A DNA stretch of 64,000 nucleotides from Paenibacillus sp. LHD-38 (GCF_031157315.1 NZ_JAVIFU010000012.1:62001-126000); one strand, 5' to 3'; positions 17,239 through 26,587 are shown, counted from the first letter of the stretch. Numbers and translations: made by a program. The notes: generated from the sequence alone by a model not told the origin.

Positions 17239-18365
17239 GTGAACAAAAGCCGAACCTTAGCAAGGATGGAACGCTGTCCATAAAACCGGCTCTTGAACCT
17301 AGCAGATGGAAATGGCGATCCTATCGCATTGAAATGGACAACTCGAAAAAAGGAAGCTCGTGGTGGATTCCTAGTCTTTCGGTATTGTTAGCCTTAATCG
17401 TATGCGGAATATATATTGCAGCGAATGGAATGAACCCGTTTCCTGTATACAAGAAAATGTTTACAGGCGCCTTTGGTACCTCATACGGCTTAACGGAAAC
17501 GCTTGTGAAAACCATTCCGCTGCTGCTCTGTGGTCTTGGCGTAGCGATTGCTTATCGATTATCCGTATGGAACATTGGCGCGGAAGGTCAATTTGCTGCT
17601 GGCGCGATGGCTGCGACCGCGGTTACGATTTATTTTCCGAATATGCCCGGTATCTTTATTATCCCAGCGATGATCGTATTGAGTATCGTTGCCGGCGGCA
17701 TTTGGGGGTTGCTAACCGCGATTCCCCGCACGTACTTTCAAGTGAATGAATTGGTGACGTCGTTGATGCTCAATTATGTCGCGCTGCTGGCCATGGATTA
17801 TTTCGTTTTTGGTCCTTGGAAGGATCCAAAGGGGATGAATTTTCCCGGTACACCGATGTTTACGGCTGCCCAATCCTTGCCTGTGCTGGGGGATACGAGA
17901 TTGCATCTCGGTTTGTTGTTCGGCATTATCGCCATCGTTCTTTACGGTTTCTTCATTAAATATACGCGCTGGGGCTATGAGCTCCGGTTGATCGGCGCTA
18001 ATCCCGAGGCGGCCAAAAATGCAGGTATCCGAATCAGCAGACACATTTTGCTGGTCATGCTAATCAGCGGCGGCTTGGCCGGACTTGCGGGAATGGCGGA
18101 GGTATCCGGCGTAACGCACCGACTCATGTACGGCATATCCCCAGGCTACGGCTATACAGCAATCATTGTAGCATGGCTGGCTAAATTACATCCGATCGGG
18201 CTGGTCGTTTCTTCGTTTTTATTCGGCGGATTGATCGTAGGGGGATACAGCGTGCAAACGATCGGTTTACCTTCCTCGATCTCCGAAATGCTGCAGGGGG
18301 CCATTTTGTTTTTTCTCATTGCCGGCGGCACCTTAAGCAAATTCAGGCTTCGAAAAATCCGCTGA
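17235..18365 (+). CDS. ABC importer permease 1 (NupP-like)
   Basis: A 376-residue inner-membrane permease of the BPD_transp_2 family. An N-terminal cytoplasmic extension of about 45 residues precedes 8-10 helices. The EAA-like coupling region is WGYELRLIGANPEAAKNAGI, and the GAEGQFAAGAMAAT block is typical of nucleoside/BMP permeases. It pairs with the next gene to form the channel for the ATPase at 15703. ATGA overlap with the ATPase gene implies translational coupling. Confidence 0.9.
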   Translation: MSEQKPNLSKDGTLSIKPALEPSRWKWRSYRIEMDNSKKGSSWWIPSLSVLLALIVCGIYIAANGMNPFPVYKKMFTGAFGTSYGLTETLVKTIPLLLCGLGVAIAYRLSVWNIGAEGQFAAGAMAATAVTIYFPNMPGIFIIPAMIVLSIVAGGIWGLLTAIPRTYFQVNELVTSLMLNYVALLAMDYFVFGPWKDPKGMNFPGTPMFTAAQSLPVLGDTRLHLGLLFGIIAIVLYGFFIKYTRWGYELRLIGANPEAAKNAGIRISRHILLVMLISGGLAGLAGMAEVSGVTHRLMYGISPGYGYTAIIVAWLAKLHPIGLVVSSFLFGGLIVGGYSVQTIGLPSSISEMLQGAILFFLIAGGTLSKFRLRKIR

Positions 18366-18382
18366 AAAGGAGCGTCTAATTG

Positions 18383-19312
18383 ATGGAAATCGTGTATCAA
18401 ATGCTGCTGGCCGCCATATCCTCTGGTACACCGTTATTGTTCGCAACGCTTGGCGGCATTTTGATCGAAAGATCGGGCATTATTCAGCTTGGCGCCGAGG
18501 GGCTGATGCTCATGGGTGCTGTTACGGCATGCCTGACCTATCTGCAAACCGGCAGCTTGACGATAACGCTGCTTGCCGTTTGCGGAATAAGTGTTATATT
18601 GGGCGGCATTCATGCTTTTCTAAGCGTATCGCTGAGGGCGAATCAGATCGTATGCGGTCTGGCGATGACGCTATTTGGAGCAGGGCTTAGCGCCTATCTC
18701 GGTAAGCCGGTCAGCGGACTTCCCGTGCCGAGAGCTGTTCCGAAGCTGGATATGCCTTGGCTGGAAGCCGTTCCTTTTATCGGTCGAATTTTTGCACATC
18801 TCGATTTATTGACCTGGTTCAGCTTTGTGCTCGTCATCGCGCTTCATTTGTTTATTCACCGGACCTCGTGGGGATTGCATTTGCGGGCGATGGGCGACAA
18901 TCCTGCTACCGCAGATGTGATGGGCATTCGTGTGCAAGCCCTTCGTTACGGCTACATCGTTGCGGGCTCCATCTTAATCGGCATAGCCGGTGCAGACCTG
19001 CTGCTCGTTTACTCTCCAACCTGGACCGAAGGGATGACGACGGGCAGAGGCTGGATTGCGGTTGCTTTAATTATTTTTGCAAGATGGAACCCGGTCCGCG
19101 CGCTCTTCTGCGCTTACTTCTTTGGCGCTTTGGATATGCTGGGTTTCCGCATTCAATTAATCGGGAGCGACATTCCATCATATTTCTTAAAAATGATTCC
19201 TTATATCGTAACGATATTAGTCCTGATGTTTCTCGGCTGGCGAAATCGCAACAAGCCTTCCGGTTCGCCCGAAGCGCTTGGCGTACCTTACGTTAGGGAG
19301 CAACGATTTTAA
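18383..19312 (+). CDS. ABC importer permease 2 (NupQ-like)
   Basis: A 309-residue partner permease. It shows GTPLLFATLGGILIERSG at the N-terminus, the conserved QLGAEGLMLMGAV block and a coupling loop SWGLHLRAMGDNPATADVMGI. AAGGAG at 18367-18372 lies 10 nt before ATG 18383; a TTG one codon upstream is equally possible. With permease 1 and the double ATPase it completes a BMP-type importer embedded directly in front of the xanthine dehydrogenase genes. Confidence 0.9.
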   Translation: MEIVYQMLLAAISSGTPLLFATLGGILIERSGIIQLGAEGLMLMGAVTACLTYLQTGSLTITLLAVCGISVILGGIHAFLSVSLRANQIVCGLAMTLFGAGLSAYLGKPVSGLPVPRAVPKLDMPWLEAVPFIGRIFAHLDLLTWFSFVLVIALHLFIHRTSWGLHLRAMGDNPATADVMGIRVQALRYGYIVAGSILIGIAGADLLLVYSPTWTEGMTTGRGWIAVALIIFARWNPVRALFCAYFFGALDMLGFRIQLIGSDIPSYFLKMIPYIVTILVLMFLGWRNRNKPSGSPEALGVPYVREQRF

Positions 19313-19331
19313 AGACAACGGGGGGAGAACG

Positions 19332-20270
19332 ATGGGCATGAATGTACAGGAGACCATGGCGTCTCCTCTGGTATGGCACCCGCAAACGCCCGCGGAGGCG
19401 TGGCTTATGAAACAGACCTATGGAACGGAAGCCGTATATATTTCTGGAGGAACGCTGCTTCGCACGCACTGGGAGTCCGGGACGGCAGCTATGCCGAAGC
19501 ATTTAATCGATCTAAGTGCCATTAAGGGGCTGAATGAGATTAGAGTCGGTGAGGCCGGTCTTCAAATCGGCGGCCAAATGAGTCTGCAGGCATGTCGGAC
19601 GAATGATTTCCTAAAGCGCCATTTTCCAATGGTCACAGAGGCCATCCGCCTTATAGCCGCGCCGTCCATTCGCCAGTTGGCAACGATTGGGGGCAATGTC
19701 GCATCCCTCATTGGTGATTCTCTGCCTGCTCTGCTCGGATACGATGCCGAAGTGATCTGGTTTAACGGAACGGCGGAGCAGCGGATTTTACTGGCGGATT
19801 GGCTGCGCTTAGCAAATGATCCAAGCCAAAGAACCGAGCGGCTGCTCCTCGGAATTCAGCTGCCCTTCAATGAGCTGACGGAAACGGTGGGCGACGAAGC
19901 TGGTATCGATCAGGTAGTGATTTCGAAAATAAAGCGTTTTTGCGCTTACCATAAAGTAGGGCGACGTGAGGCTTTTACGCCATCTGTCGTTACGGTTGCC
20001 ATCAACGGAGCTTTATCGGATTCGGGAATTGTCAATGAGATCCGCATAGCGCTTGGCGGAGGTCAAATGATTCCGCTTAGACATGAGGATCTGGAAAAGG
20101 AAATCATCGGCAAGTCCGTCGATACCCCATTGCTTCAGCATGTGTACAATCGGATTTTCCAGCTGTATGAGCCTCGAGAGGATTTGTTCGCCTCAGCTGC
20201 TTATCGCAAGCAGACAGCTGCGAATTTAATCGTAACGGAGCTGTGGAAAGCAGCCAAAAACGAAACGTAA
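19332..20270 (+). CDS. pucC: Xanthine dehydrogenase FAD-binding subunit
   Basis: A 312-residue CoxM/XdhB-like subunit. FAD contacts appear in YISGGTLLRTHWESG (pyrophosphate loop) and IRQLATIGGNVAS, the family signature AT(I/L)GGN. A C-terminal CO-dehydrogenase flavoprotein domain starts around FCAYHKVGRREAFTPSVVTVAI. The subunit passes electrons from the iron-sulfur subunit to NAD or another acceptor. GGGGGAG precedes two close ATGs (19332 and 19338); I use the first. It starts 19 bp after the permease and is 20 bp from the Mo subunit gene. Confidence 0.9.
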   Translation: MGMNVQETMASPLVWHPQTPAEAWLMKQTYGTEAVYISGGTLLRTHWESGTAAMPKHLIDLSAIKGLNEIRVGEAGLQIGGQMSLQACRTNDFLKRHFPMVTEAIRLIAAPSIRQLATIGGNVASLIGDSLPALLGYDAEVIWFNGTAEQRILLADWLRLANDPSQRTERLLLGIQLPFNELTETVGDEAGIDQVVISKIKRFCAYHKVGRREAFTPSVVTVAINGALSDSGIVNEIRIALGGGQMIPLRHEDLEKEIIGKSVDTPLLQHVYNRIFQLYEPREDLFASAAYRKQTAANLIVTELWKAAKNET

Positions 20271-20290
20271 ACGGGAGGAGGAGGAGGCGT

Positions 20291-22567
20291 ATGCTCTTAA
20301 ACCGATCAAGCAGCGGAGGGCGATGGCGGATTCGCCCGGACGGCTTAGGCAAGGTGACGGGAAGCTTAGCTTATTTAACGGATATGACAAGCGAGCAAAT
20401 GCTTTATGGCCTTGTGCTGCGGAGTGAACATCCTCATGCCCGTATTGTATCCATCCAAACAGATAAGGCGAAGCAGTTGCCGGGGGTTCATGCGGTGCTT
20501 ACTTATTTGGACGTACCGGGATTAAATGCTTTCGGGATCGCTCATCCGGATCAGCCTGTTTTATGCGAGGATTTTGTGCGATACGTCGGAGACGCGCTTG
20601 CCACGGTTGCGGCCGAGTCGGTAGCCATCGCTCAACATGCGATTGGGCTGATCGAAGTGGAATATGAAATCCTGCAAGTGTTGGATGATCCCGAGGCGGC
20701 GCTCCAGCAGGATGCTCCCAAGCTGCATCCTCAGGGGAACGCGATGCACCGGACCGCATTCTCCAGAGGGAATCCGGACGAAGGATTTAAGTATTGTGCG
20801 CATATTGTAGAAGAAACCTACTCTACTCCTCGTCAAATGCATACCTACATGGAAACGGAAGGCGGCTTATTCGTACCAGGTGATGACGGTCGATTGACGG
20901 TATTTTCCCCGACGCAGCATGGTTTCATGGATCGCATGCAGCTGGCTCGAATTCTCTCGAAGCCGCAGGAGGACATTCGAATCGTATCCAGTCCAATCGG
21001 CGGTTCTTTCGGCGGGAAGGATGAGCTGAACGTACAGCCCTATGGGGCATTGTTGGCCGTAATAACCGGAAAGCTGATCAAGATGCATAATTCGCGTCAA
21101 GAATCGGTTCGTGCAGGCTTAAAACGGCATCCCATGAGGATTGCGATGAAGACTGGCGTTGATGCGAAGGGCAAATTAGTGGCACATCAAGTCCGAATCC
21201 TTTCGGATACCGGACCGTATTCAACGCTTGGCGCAGAGGTGCTGAATTTTGCGACCGAGCATGTCATTGGTCCTTATAAATACGTGCACTTGGAAGTAAA
21301 TGGCGTATCGGTATTTACGAACAATGGAATGTCCGGGGAATTCAGAGGATTTGGCGGCAATCAAGCGATATTCGCTTTGGAAGGTCAAATGGACCGGCTA
21401 GCAGAACGGCTGGGAATGGAGCCTTGGGCATTCCGCAAGCTGAACATGCGCCAAGTGGAGGATCCCGGCCCATTCGATCAGCCGATAGCGATGACTGAAG
21501 GTGCCGAGCAGGTATGGCGTGCAATCGAAAAGAGTTCGTTGTGGCAGGAGAGGAATGCTTTGAATGAGCCGAAAGCTCTTCATTCAGAGCCGTGGATAAA
21601 AACGGGCATTGGCGCTGCGTTTACAATGCATGGCGCGGGACTTGGCGTTGGCATTCCCGATCCGGCAGGCGGACGACTCGAGCTTGCGCCTGACGGGAAA
21701 ATCGAAGCGGTCTTTGGCTACGAAGAGTTCGGTCAAGGCCTCATCGCAACGCTGGAGCAAATGCTCATTGAGCAGTATGGGCTCGGAGCAGGCGATATCC
21801 GAATCATAATCGGCGATACCGATATTGTGCCTGACAGCGGATCAACAACGGCTTCCCGCGCAACCGCGATGATGTGGAAATCGCTGCAAAGGCTGAAGAA
21901 GCCTTTCACTGAACAGCTGCTCACGCGGGCCGGAGTCATGCTGAACCGTTCCACAGATGAGCTTCGCCTGAGTGACGGCGGAATTAGAGGCGTATCGGAA
22001 GATGAGCTGCTCCTAACCTTTGAAGAACTCGCAAAATCGGGAAATCCCCCTATCCGATGTGAAACATCCTTTTCGTTCCCGACATCTCCTACGGATCGTG
22101 TTGGCGCCCATTTTATGTATACGTATTCGGCCGTTGCGGTCAAGGTCGAGCTCAACACGTTAACGGGACGCGTGAAGGTATTGCAGCAATATCATGCGGT
22201 TGCGGCGGGACCGGTTGTGAATCCTCAGGGCTATCTCGGGCAAATCGAAGGCGGCAGCAGCATGGCGCTTGGCTTTACTTTAATGGAAGATGCCGTGATG
22301 GAAAAGGGTCATTATATCACGCGTAACCTGGATACGTATTTGGTTCCGACGATTGTTGATCAGCAGGGACGGGTAGAGGTCGAGCCGATTGAGCATTTGC
22401 CGGAAAATGATGATTATGGCCCGCGCGGCATTGGCGAGGTCGGGTCCGTAACCTTAGCACCGGCCATAGCCGCGGCAGTGCGGCAAGCAAGCGGCAAATG
22501 GGTAACGAAATTGCCGATAGAGCCGAGCTTTTTGCAGGAGGAACCATTTTTTCTGAGGAAAGGGTGA
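20291..22567 (+). CDS. pucD: Xanthine dehydrogenase molybdopterin subunit
   Basis: A 758-residue catalytic subunit that hydroxylates hypoxanthine and xanthine at the Mo centre. Conserved parts include RPDGLGKVTGSLAYLTDM, GGSFGGKDE (the position that is GGKE in mammalian xanthine oxidase), SGEFRGFGGNQ with the substrate arginine, and GPRGIGEVGSV, which carries the catalytic glutamate. Start ATG 20291 follows a run of GGAGGAGGAGG. The subunit order FAD, Mo, FeS matches B. subtilis pucCDE. XdhC and MocA-like helpers are encoded upstream. Confidence 0.93.
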   Translation: MLLNRSSSGGRWRIRPDGLGKVTGSLAYLTDMTSEQMLYGLVLRSEHPHARIVSIQTDKAKQLPGVHAVLTYLDVPGLNAFGIAHPDQPVLCEDFVRYVGDALATVAAESVAIAQHAIGLIEVEYEILQVLDDPEAALQQDAPKLHPQGNAMHRTAFSRGNPDEGFKYCAHIVEETYSTPRQMHTYMETEGGLFVPGDDGRLTVFSPTQHGFMDRMQLARILSKPQEDIRIVSSPIGGSFGGKDELNVQPYGALLAVITGKLIKMHNSRQESVRAGLKRHPMRIAMKTGVDAKGKLVAHQVRILSDTGPYSTLGAEVLNFATEHVIGPYKYVHLEVNGVSVFTNNGMSGEFRGFGGNQAIFALEGQMDRLAERLGMEPWAFRKLNMRQVEDPGPFDQPIAMTEGAEQVWRAIEKSSLWQERNALNEPKALHSEPWIKTGIGAAFTMHGAGLGVGIPDPAGGRLELAPDGKIEAVFGYEEFGQGLIATLEQMLIEQYGLGAGDIRIIIGDTDIVPDSGSTTASRATAMMWKSLQRLKKPFTEQLLTRAGVMLNRSTDELRLSDGGIRGVSEDELLLTFEELAKSGNPPIRCETSFSFPTSPTDRVGAHFMYTYSAVAVKVELNTLTGRVKVLQQYHAVAAGPVVNPQGYLGQIEGGSSMALGFTLMEDAVMEKGHYITRNLDTYLVPTIVDQQGRVEVEPIEHLPENDDYGPRGIGEVGSVTLAPAIAAAVRQASGKWVTKLPIEPSFLQEEPFFLRKG

Positions 22568-22573
22568 ACGGTC

Positions 22574-23074
22574 ATGAGCGATCAAACAGAAAAAGTTCAA
22601 AAGCCGTTTGCGCTCCATTGCAACATCAACGGAAACGATAAAACCATGGAGACGGCGGCATCCACAAGGCTGCTGACCCTGATACGAGATGAGCTTGCGC
22701 TGACCGGCACGAAGCGTTCCTGTGAAATCGGCCGCTGCGGCGCATGCATGGTGCTGATCGATGGGAAAGCCGTTAATTCTTGCTTAACGATGGCTTATCA
22801 GTGCTCAGGAAAAAGCATTACGACGATCGAAGGGGTTGCGGAAGGCGGGATTGATCCGATCCAACAGGCATTTCTGGAGGAGGGCGGCTTCCAATGTGGA
22901 TATTGCACACCGGGCATGATCATATCGGTTAAATCGCTGCTTGATAGCAATCCGGATCCCTCGGAGGATGAAATCGCTGAAGCCTTATCAGGAAATATTT
23001 GCCGTTGTACCGGCTATGGCGGGATATGGCGGGCAGTTAAACGAGCGATGGAAGGGAGGCGTCTAGCGACATGA
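22574..23074 (+). CDS. pucE: Xanthine dehydrogenase 2Fe-2S subunit
   Basis: A 166-residue ferredoxin-like subunit with two [2Fe-2S] clusters. The N-terminal cluster ligands are Cys50, Cys55, Cys58 and Cys70 (CEIGRCGACM and SCL). The C-terminal helical cluster ligands are in FQCGYCTPGM and GNICRCTGYGGI. Spacing is canonical for the small subunit of three-subunit molybdenum hydroxylases. It begins 6 bp after the Mo subunit stop and overlaps the deaminase start by 4 bp (ATGA). Confidence 0.93.
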   Translation: MSDQTEKVQKPFALHCNINGNDKTMETAASTRLLTLIRDELALTGTKRSCEIGRCGACMVLIDGKAVNSCLTMAYQCSGKSITTIEGVAEGGIDPIQQAFLEEGGFQCGYCTPGMIISVKSLLDSNPDPSEDEIAEALSGNICRCTGYGGIWRAVKRAMEGRRLAT

Positions 23075-23556
23075 CAAATAAAAATTCGCATTTATTTTAT
23101 TTATTGGAGAGCATTGAAGTGTCGCGGCAGGCCAGAGAAGCCGGTAATACGCCTTTTGGCGCTATTCTGGTAAACGCAGAAGGCGAAATCGTGCTAAAGC
23201 AAGGAAATGTGGAAATTACGGAGTCCAACTGTACCGGCCATGCGGAAAGAACGCTTATGGAACAAGCATCGAAACGGTACAGCAGAGACGAGCTTTGGCA
23301 CTATACGCTTTACACGACGGCAGAGCCCTGCGCCATGTGTGCCGGCTCCATTTATTGGGGAAATGTCGGCATGGTGGTTTACGGCATTTCGGAGAAACGA
23401 TTGGCGCAGTTAACCGGCGACGATGAACAGAATCCGACTCTGGATTTACCTTGCCGCATCGTGTTTGCGCAGGGGCGAAAAGCCATTCAAGTGATCGGCC
23501 CGTTTCCAGAGGTTGAGGAAGCAGCGGTAGCTGTGCATGAGGGGTACTGGACATGA
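23071..23556 (+). CDS. guaD: Guanine deaminase, cytidine-deaminase fold
   Basis: A 161-residue zinc deaminase. The active site is HAER (His57 ligand, Glu59 proton shuttle) with PCAMC (Cys87, Cys90). Length, the NTPFGAILVN opening and the aromatic C-terminus (EGYW) agree with Bacillus GuaD, which makes xanthine and ammonia from guanine. Its product feeds the xanthine dehydrogenase encoded just upstream. Four-base overlaps on both sides indicate translational coupling. Other CDA-fold nucleoside or tRNA deaminases are less likely given this setting. Confidence 0.88.
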   Translation: MTNKNSHLFYLLESIEVSRQAREAGNTPFGAILVNAEGEIVLKQGNVEITESNCTGHAERTLMEQASKRYSRDELWHYTLYTTAEPCAMCAGSIYWGNVGMVVYGISEKRLAQLTGDDEQNPTLDLPCRIVFAQGRKAIQVIGPFPEVEEAAVAVHEGYWT

Positions 23557-24053
23557 AGATAACGATGGAAAAAATAAATGAGAGCAATCGCGAGCAATTC
23601 GTTGAGCTGCTTGGCGCCATTTTTGAGCATTCGCCGTGGGTAGCGGCCTCTGCTTATCACGCTAGGCCGTTCGCATCCGTAGACGTTCTGCATACCGCTA
23701 TGATAAATGTCGTGCGTGAATCCAGGGCAGAAACGATCATTGATTTGTTTCGCGCGCATCCTGACCTCGGAACGCGGCTCGCAGTGGCGGAGTACTCCGC
23801 TTTGGAGCAGCAAGGCGCGGGCCTTGACCAGTTATCCGCAGAGGAATATGAGCATTTTTACGGATTAAATCAGACGTACGTAAAAACATTCGGATTTCCT
23901 TTCATTCTAGCGGTGAAAGGGAAGAACAAGGCACAAATTCTTGAAGCGATGGTAGCGAGAGTTTGGAATTCATCAGCTGAAGAAATGGAGCAAGCCTTGC
24001 GTGAAATTGAGAAAATATCCGGGTTTCGATTACGAGATCTCATCATAGAGTAG
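23553..24053 (+). CDS. uraD: OHCU decarboxylase
   Basis: A 166-residue helical protein of the 2-oxo-4-hydroxy-4-carboxy-5-ureidoimidazoline decarboxylase family, the last step that makes (S)-allantoin from urate. The catalytic histidine is in the hallmark FRAHPDLGTRLA (about 65-76). FEHSPWVA near the N-terminus and YVKTFGFPFILAVKGK are also conserved. In B. subtilis this domain is fused to uricase as PucL; here it is a separate gene 16 bp upstream of uricase. Confidence 0.92.
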   Translation: MKITMEKINESNREQFVELLGAIFEHSPWVAASAYHARPFASVDVLHTAMINVVRESRAETIIDLFRAHPDLGTRLAVAEYSALEQQGAGLDQLSAEEYEHFYGLNQTYVKTFGFPFILAVKGKNKAQILEAMVARVWNSSAEEMEQALREIEKISGFRLRDLIIE

Positions 24054-24069
24054 GAAGGGACGGAGTAAT

Positions 24070-25029
24070 ATGCTAAAATTACGCAGCGGTCGCACGCTTT
24101 ACTATGGAAAAGGGGATGTGCTGAGCTATCGGACTTACGCCGCTCCGCTCAATGTTCAAGCCATACCCGAGTCGCCGTTTACGGGTGACAGCAATATTAT
24201 TTTTGCCCATAACATTACTTTCTCCGTCAGCAGTGAGGTGCTGCTTACCTCCTTCACGGAAGGCGACAATACACAGGTTGTGGCTACGGACTCGATGAAA
24301 AACTTTATTTTGCGTCAAACTGCAAGCTTTGAAGGAAGCACGACAGAAGGACTTATCGCTTTCATCAGTGAACGGTTTCTAGAGCGATATCCGCATATTG
24401 ATGCCATTGAGATTAAAGCTGACCGTCTCCCTTTCAGTTCGGTTACCATAGCCGAAGGAAGCGGGTGGAGCGACAGCCAGCTCGTATTTCGCCGTTCGCA
24501 TAACGAGCATGCCAGCGCTTCTCAAAAATGGATTCGCACCGCAGATGAGATTAAGCTCGTTGAACAAGAAAGCGCATTGGCGCATATTCAGCTCATTAAG
24601 GTAAGCGGCAGTTCGTTTTATGGCTTCGTACGCGATGAATACACCACTTTGCCCGAGAGCTTTGACCGCCCTTTATTTATTTTCCTGGATATCTTTTGGA
24701 CATATGCGGAGGCAGAGGATGCTGCCGACACCACGCGCAGCCGATATGTTCCTTCCGAGCAAATCCATGATCTCGCCCATACGCAATTCCATTCCAAAAA
24801 TTCGCCTTCTATTCAATATTTAATCTATCAGATCGGAAGAAGTATTCTAAAGACCTTTCCGCAGTTGGCTGAGGTTCGTTTCGAATCGAACAATCGAACA
24901 TGGGAGACAATCGTCGAGCCGGAAAACGCTGCAGCTGCGGGTGTATATACGGAACCTCGTCCGCCTTATGGCTTCCAAGGCTTTACCCTTACGCAGGCTG
25001 ATCTCGAGGAAGGGGGCGATCCGGCATGA
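24070..25029 (+). CDS. pucL: Urate oxidase (uricase)
   Basis: A 319-residue cofactor-free uricase that converts urate to 5-hydroxyisourate. Two tandem T-fold domains are seen, with the catalytic threonine in VVATDSMKNFI and the domain-2 block IKVSGSSFYGFVRDEYTTLPE. The N-terminal lysine of the catalytic pair is in the KGDVLSYRTYA region. It corresponds to the C-terminal part of B. subtilis PucL. It overlaps the next gene by 4 bp. Confidence 0.92.
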   Translation: MLKLRSGRTLYYGKGDVLSYRTYAAPLNVQAIPESPFTGDSNIIFAHNITFSVSSEVLLTSFTEGDNTQVVATDSMKNFILRQTASFEGSTTEGLIAFISERFLERYPHIDAIEIKADRLPFSSVTIAEGSGWSDSQLVFRRSHNEHASASQKWIRTADEIKLVEQESALAHIQLIKVSGSSFYGFVRDEYTTLPESFDRPLFIFLDIFWTYAEAEDAADTTRSRYVPSEQIHDLAHTQFHSKNSPSIQYLIYQIGRSILKTFPQLAEVRFESNNRTWETIVEPENAAAAGVYTEPRPPYGFQGFTLTQADLEEGGDPA

Positions 25030-25400
25030 GAGGCCGGATAACGACACATGTTCTTGATCTGGCAGGCGGCAAGCCTGTTATAGGCATTTCGATAGAGCTG
25101 TGGTATCTGGGTGAAATTACAGGTGCGGAGCAGGCTCCGCGACTTATGGGTGCTTATAAAACGAATAATGACGGAAGAATGGATCAGCCTCTTCTGGAAG
25201 GGGATGAGGTGCAGCCGGGGGTCTACGAGCTGATATTTGCAGCAGGCGAATATTTTGGCCGTATGGAGCATCTATCCGCTTTATCCGACAGTTTATTTGA
25301 TTTCATACCGATTCGATTCCGTATTCGAGATGCAAGCGAGCACTATCATGTGCCGTTATTAGTAGCTCCCGGAGGGTATAGTACGTATCGCGGGAGTTAG
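25026..25400 (+). CDS. pucM: 5-Hydroxyisourate hydrolase (transthyretin-like)
   Basis: A 124-residue transthyretin-related protein that hydrolyses hydroxyisourate to OHCU. Active-site motifs are THVLDLAGGKP at the N-terminus, a mid-protein IRFRI arginine and HYHVPLLVAPGGYSTYRGS at the very C-terminus; the YRGS ending is diagnostic for the enzyme as opposed to the hormone carrier. The position between uricase and adenosine deaminase completes the urate-to-allantoin set. Confidence 0.93.
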   Translation: MRGRITTHVLDLAGGKPVIGISIELWYLGEITGAEQAPRLMGAYKTNNDGRMDQPLLEGDEVQPGVYELIFAAGEYFGRMEHLSALSDSLFDFIPIRFRIRDASEHYHVPLLVAPGGYSTYRGS

Positions 25401-25466
25401 ATATCGCTAGGGGATGTATACGAGCAGTAATGAATGTGTATGAATATACCGAAAGGGGATTTGACG

Positions 25467-26528
25467 ATGACGTTAAAAAATGAACAATCGGCAGCTGTAA
25501 GGACGTTATTGTCGCAGCTGCCAAAGGTCGATTTGCATGTGCATCTAGACGGGAGCGTAATGCCAGATACGTTAAAGGAGCTTGCTATCGAGCAAGGAAA
25601 TCCAATATCAGTCAGCTCGCACGCTGATCTGCTGAGTCATATGCAGGTGGGCGAGCATTGTGAGAGCTTGAAGGAATATTTGAGTAAGTTCAGCTTTGTT
25701 TTGCCTTATTTACAAACGGGTGCCGCACTGGAGAGAGTTGCATTCGAGGTGGTTGAGCAGGCTGCGAAGCAGCGCGTTCATTATATCGAGGTGCGCTTCG
25801 CTCCCCAGCTGCATTGCGTGCAAGGATTAACCCTTCATGAGGTAATCGATCACGTCGTTAAAGGCTTGCAGCGTGGAGAACAAGCCTTTGGAACGATAGC
25901 GAGAGCGATCATTATATGCATGAGAAATCATTCCTATGAATTGAATAAGGACGTTGTTCTAGAGGCAGCGCGATTTTATAAAAAAGGGGTCGTAGCCGTT
26001 GATTTGGCTGGGGACGAGGCATCATTTCCGGCAAGGCTGTTCCAGCAGCTGTTTGCGGATGCCCGGCAGCTCGGTTTGCCGGTGACGATCCATGCGGGCG
26101 AAGCGGCCGGCGCGGAAAATGTTAAGGTCGCCATTACAAGCTTAGGCGCAGTGAGAATCGGGCATGGCGTGCGGATGCTGGAAGACCCCGAGGTCGTTTC
26201 TCTTGTCAAAGAGCGCCAAATCCCGCTTGAGATGTGTCCGCTTAGCAATTTACAGACGAAGGCTGTTCCCGGCTGGGATGCCTATCCGCTGCGCCGATAC
26301 TTGGAGGATGGAATCGTCGTCACGGTAAACACGGATAATATGACCGTCTCAGATACAACGATTCAGAAGGAATACGAGCTGCTGATCAAGCATCTTGGTC
26401 TTTCTGTGAACGATGTGGCAAGGTTGATCATGAACGGGGCAGCTGCAGCTTTCTTAGAAGAAAACGAGAAGGCTTTGATGATCAGTAGGTACGAGCGAGA
26501 ATTAAAGGCCTTGGGCTTGCTTGTATAA
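25467..26528 (+). CDS. add: Adenosine deaminase
   Basis: A 353-residue zinc hydrolase that converts (deoxy)adenosine to inosine. It has DLHVHLDGS (zinc ligands), IHAGEAAG with the catalytic glutamate, RIGHGVRM and VNTDN with the metal-binding aspartate (usually NTDD; here Asn follows). AAAGGGGA lies 7 nt before ATG 25467; earlier in-frame starts lack a site. It closes the purine locus and ends at a terminator. No purine nucleoside phosphorylase lies nearby, so inosine must be processed by enzymes encoded elsewhere. Confidence 0.88.
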   Translation: MTLKNEQSAAVRTLLSQLPKVDLHVHLDGSVMPDTLKELAIEQGNPISVSSHADLLSHMQVGEHCESLKEYLSKFSFVLPYLQTGAALERVAFEVVEQAAKQRVHYIEVRFAPQLHCVQGLTLHEVIDHVVKGLQRGEQAFGTIARAIIICMRNHSYELNKDVVLEAARFYKKGVVAVDLAGDEASFPARLFQQLFADARQLGLPVTIHAGEAAGAENVKVAITSLGAVRIGHGVRMLEDPEVVSLVKERQIPLEMCPLSNLQTKAVPGWDAYPLRRYLEDGIVVTVNTDNMTVSDTTIQKEYELLIKHLGLSVNDVARLIMNGAAAAFLEENEKALMISRYERELKALGLLV

Positions 26529-26552
26529 AAGCGGGATTGATTGAAATGAAGC

Positions 26553-26587
26553 GGCTTCGCGTCCGATATTGGACGTGAAGCCTTTTT
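26553..26587 (+). terminator. Terminator at end of purine locus
   Basis: Arms GGCTTCGCGTCC and GGACGTGAAGCC (one G-T pair) flank GATATT, then a T run. The T run merges with the start of repeat copy A. Confidence 0.85.

Noticed and set aside
18757..19296. 179-codon plus-strand frame
   Set aside because: Lies in another frame of permease 2, which has full family similarity and correct couplings.
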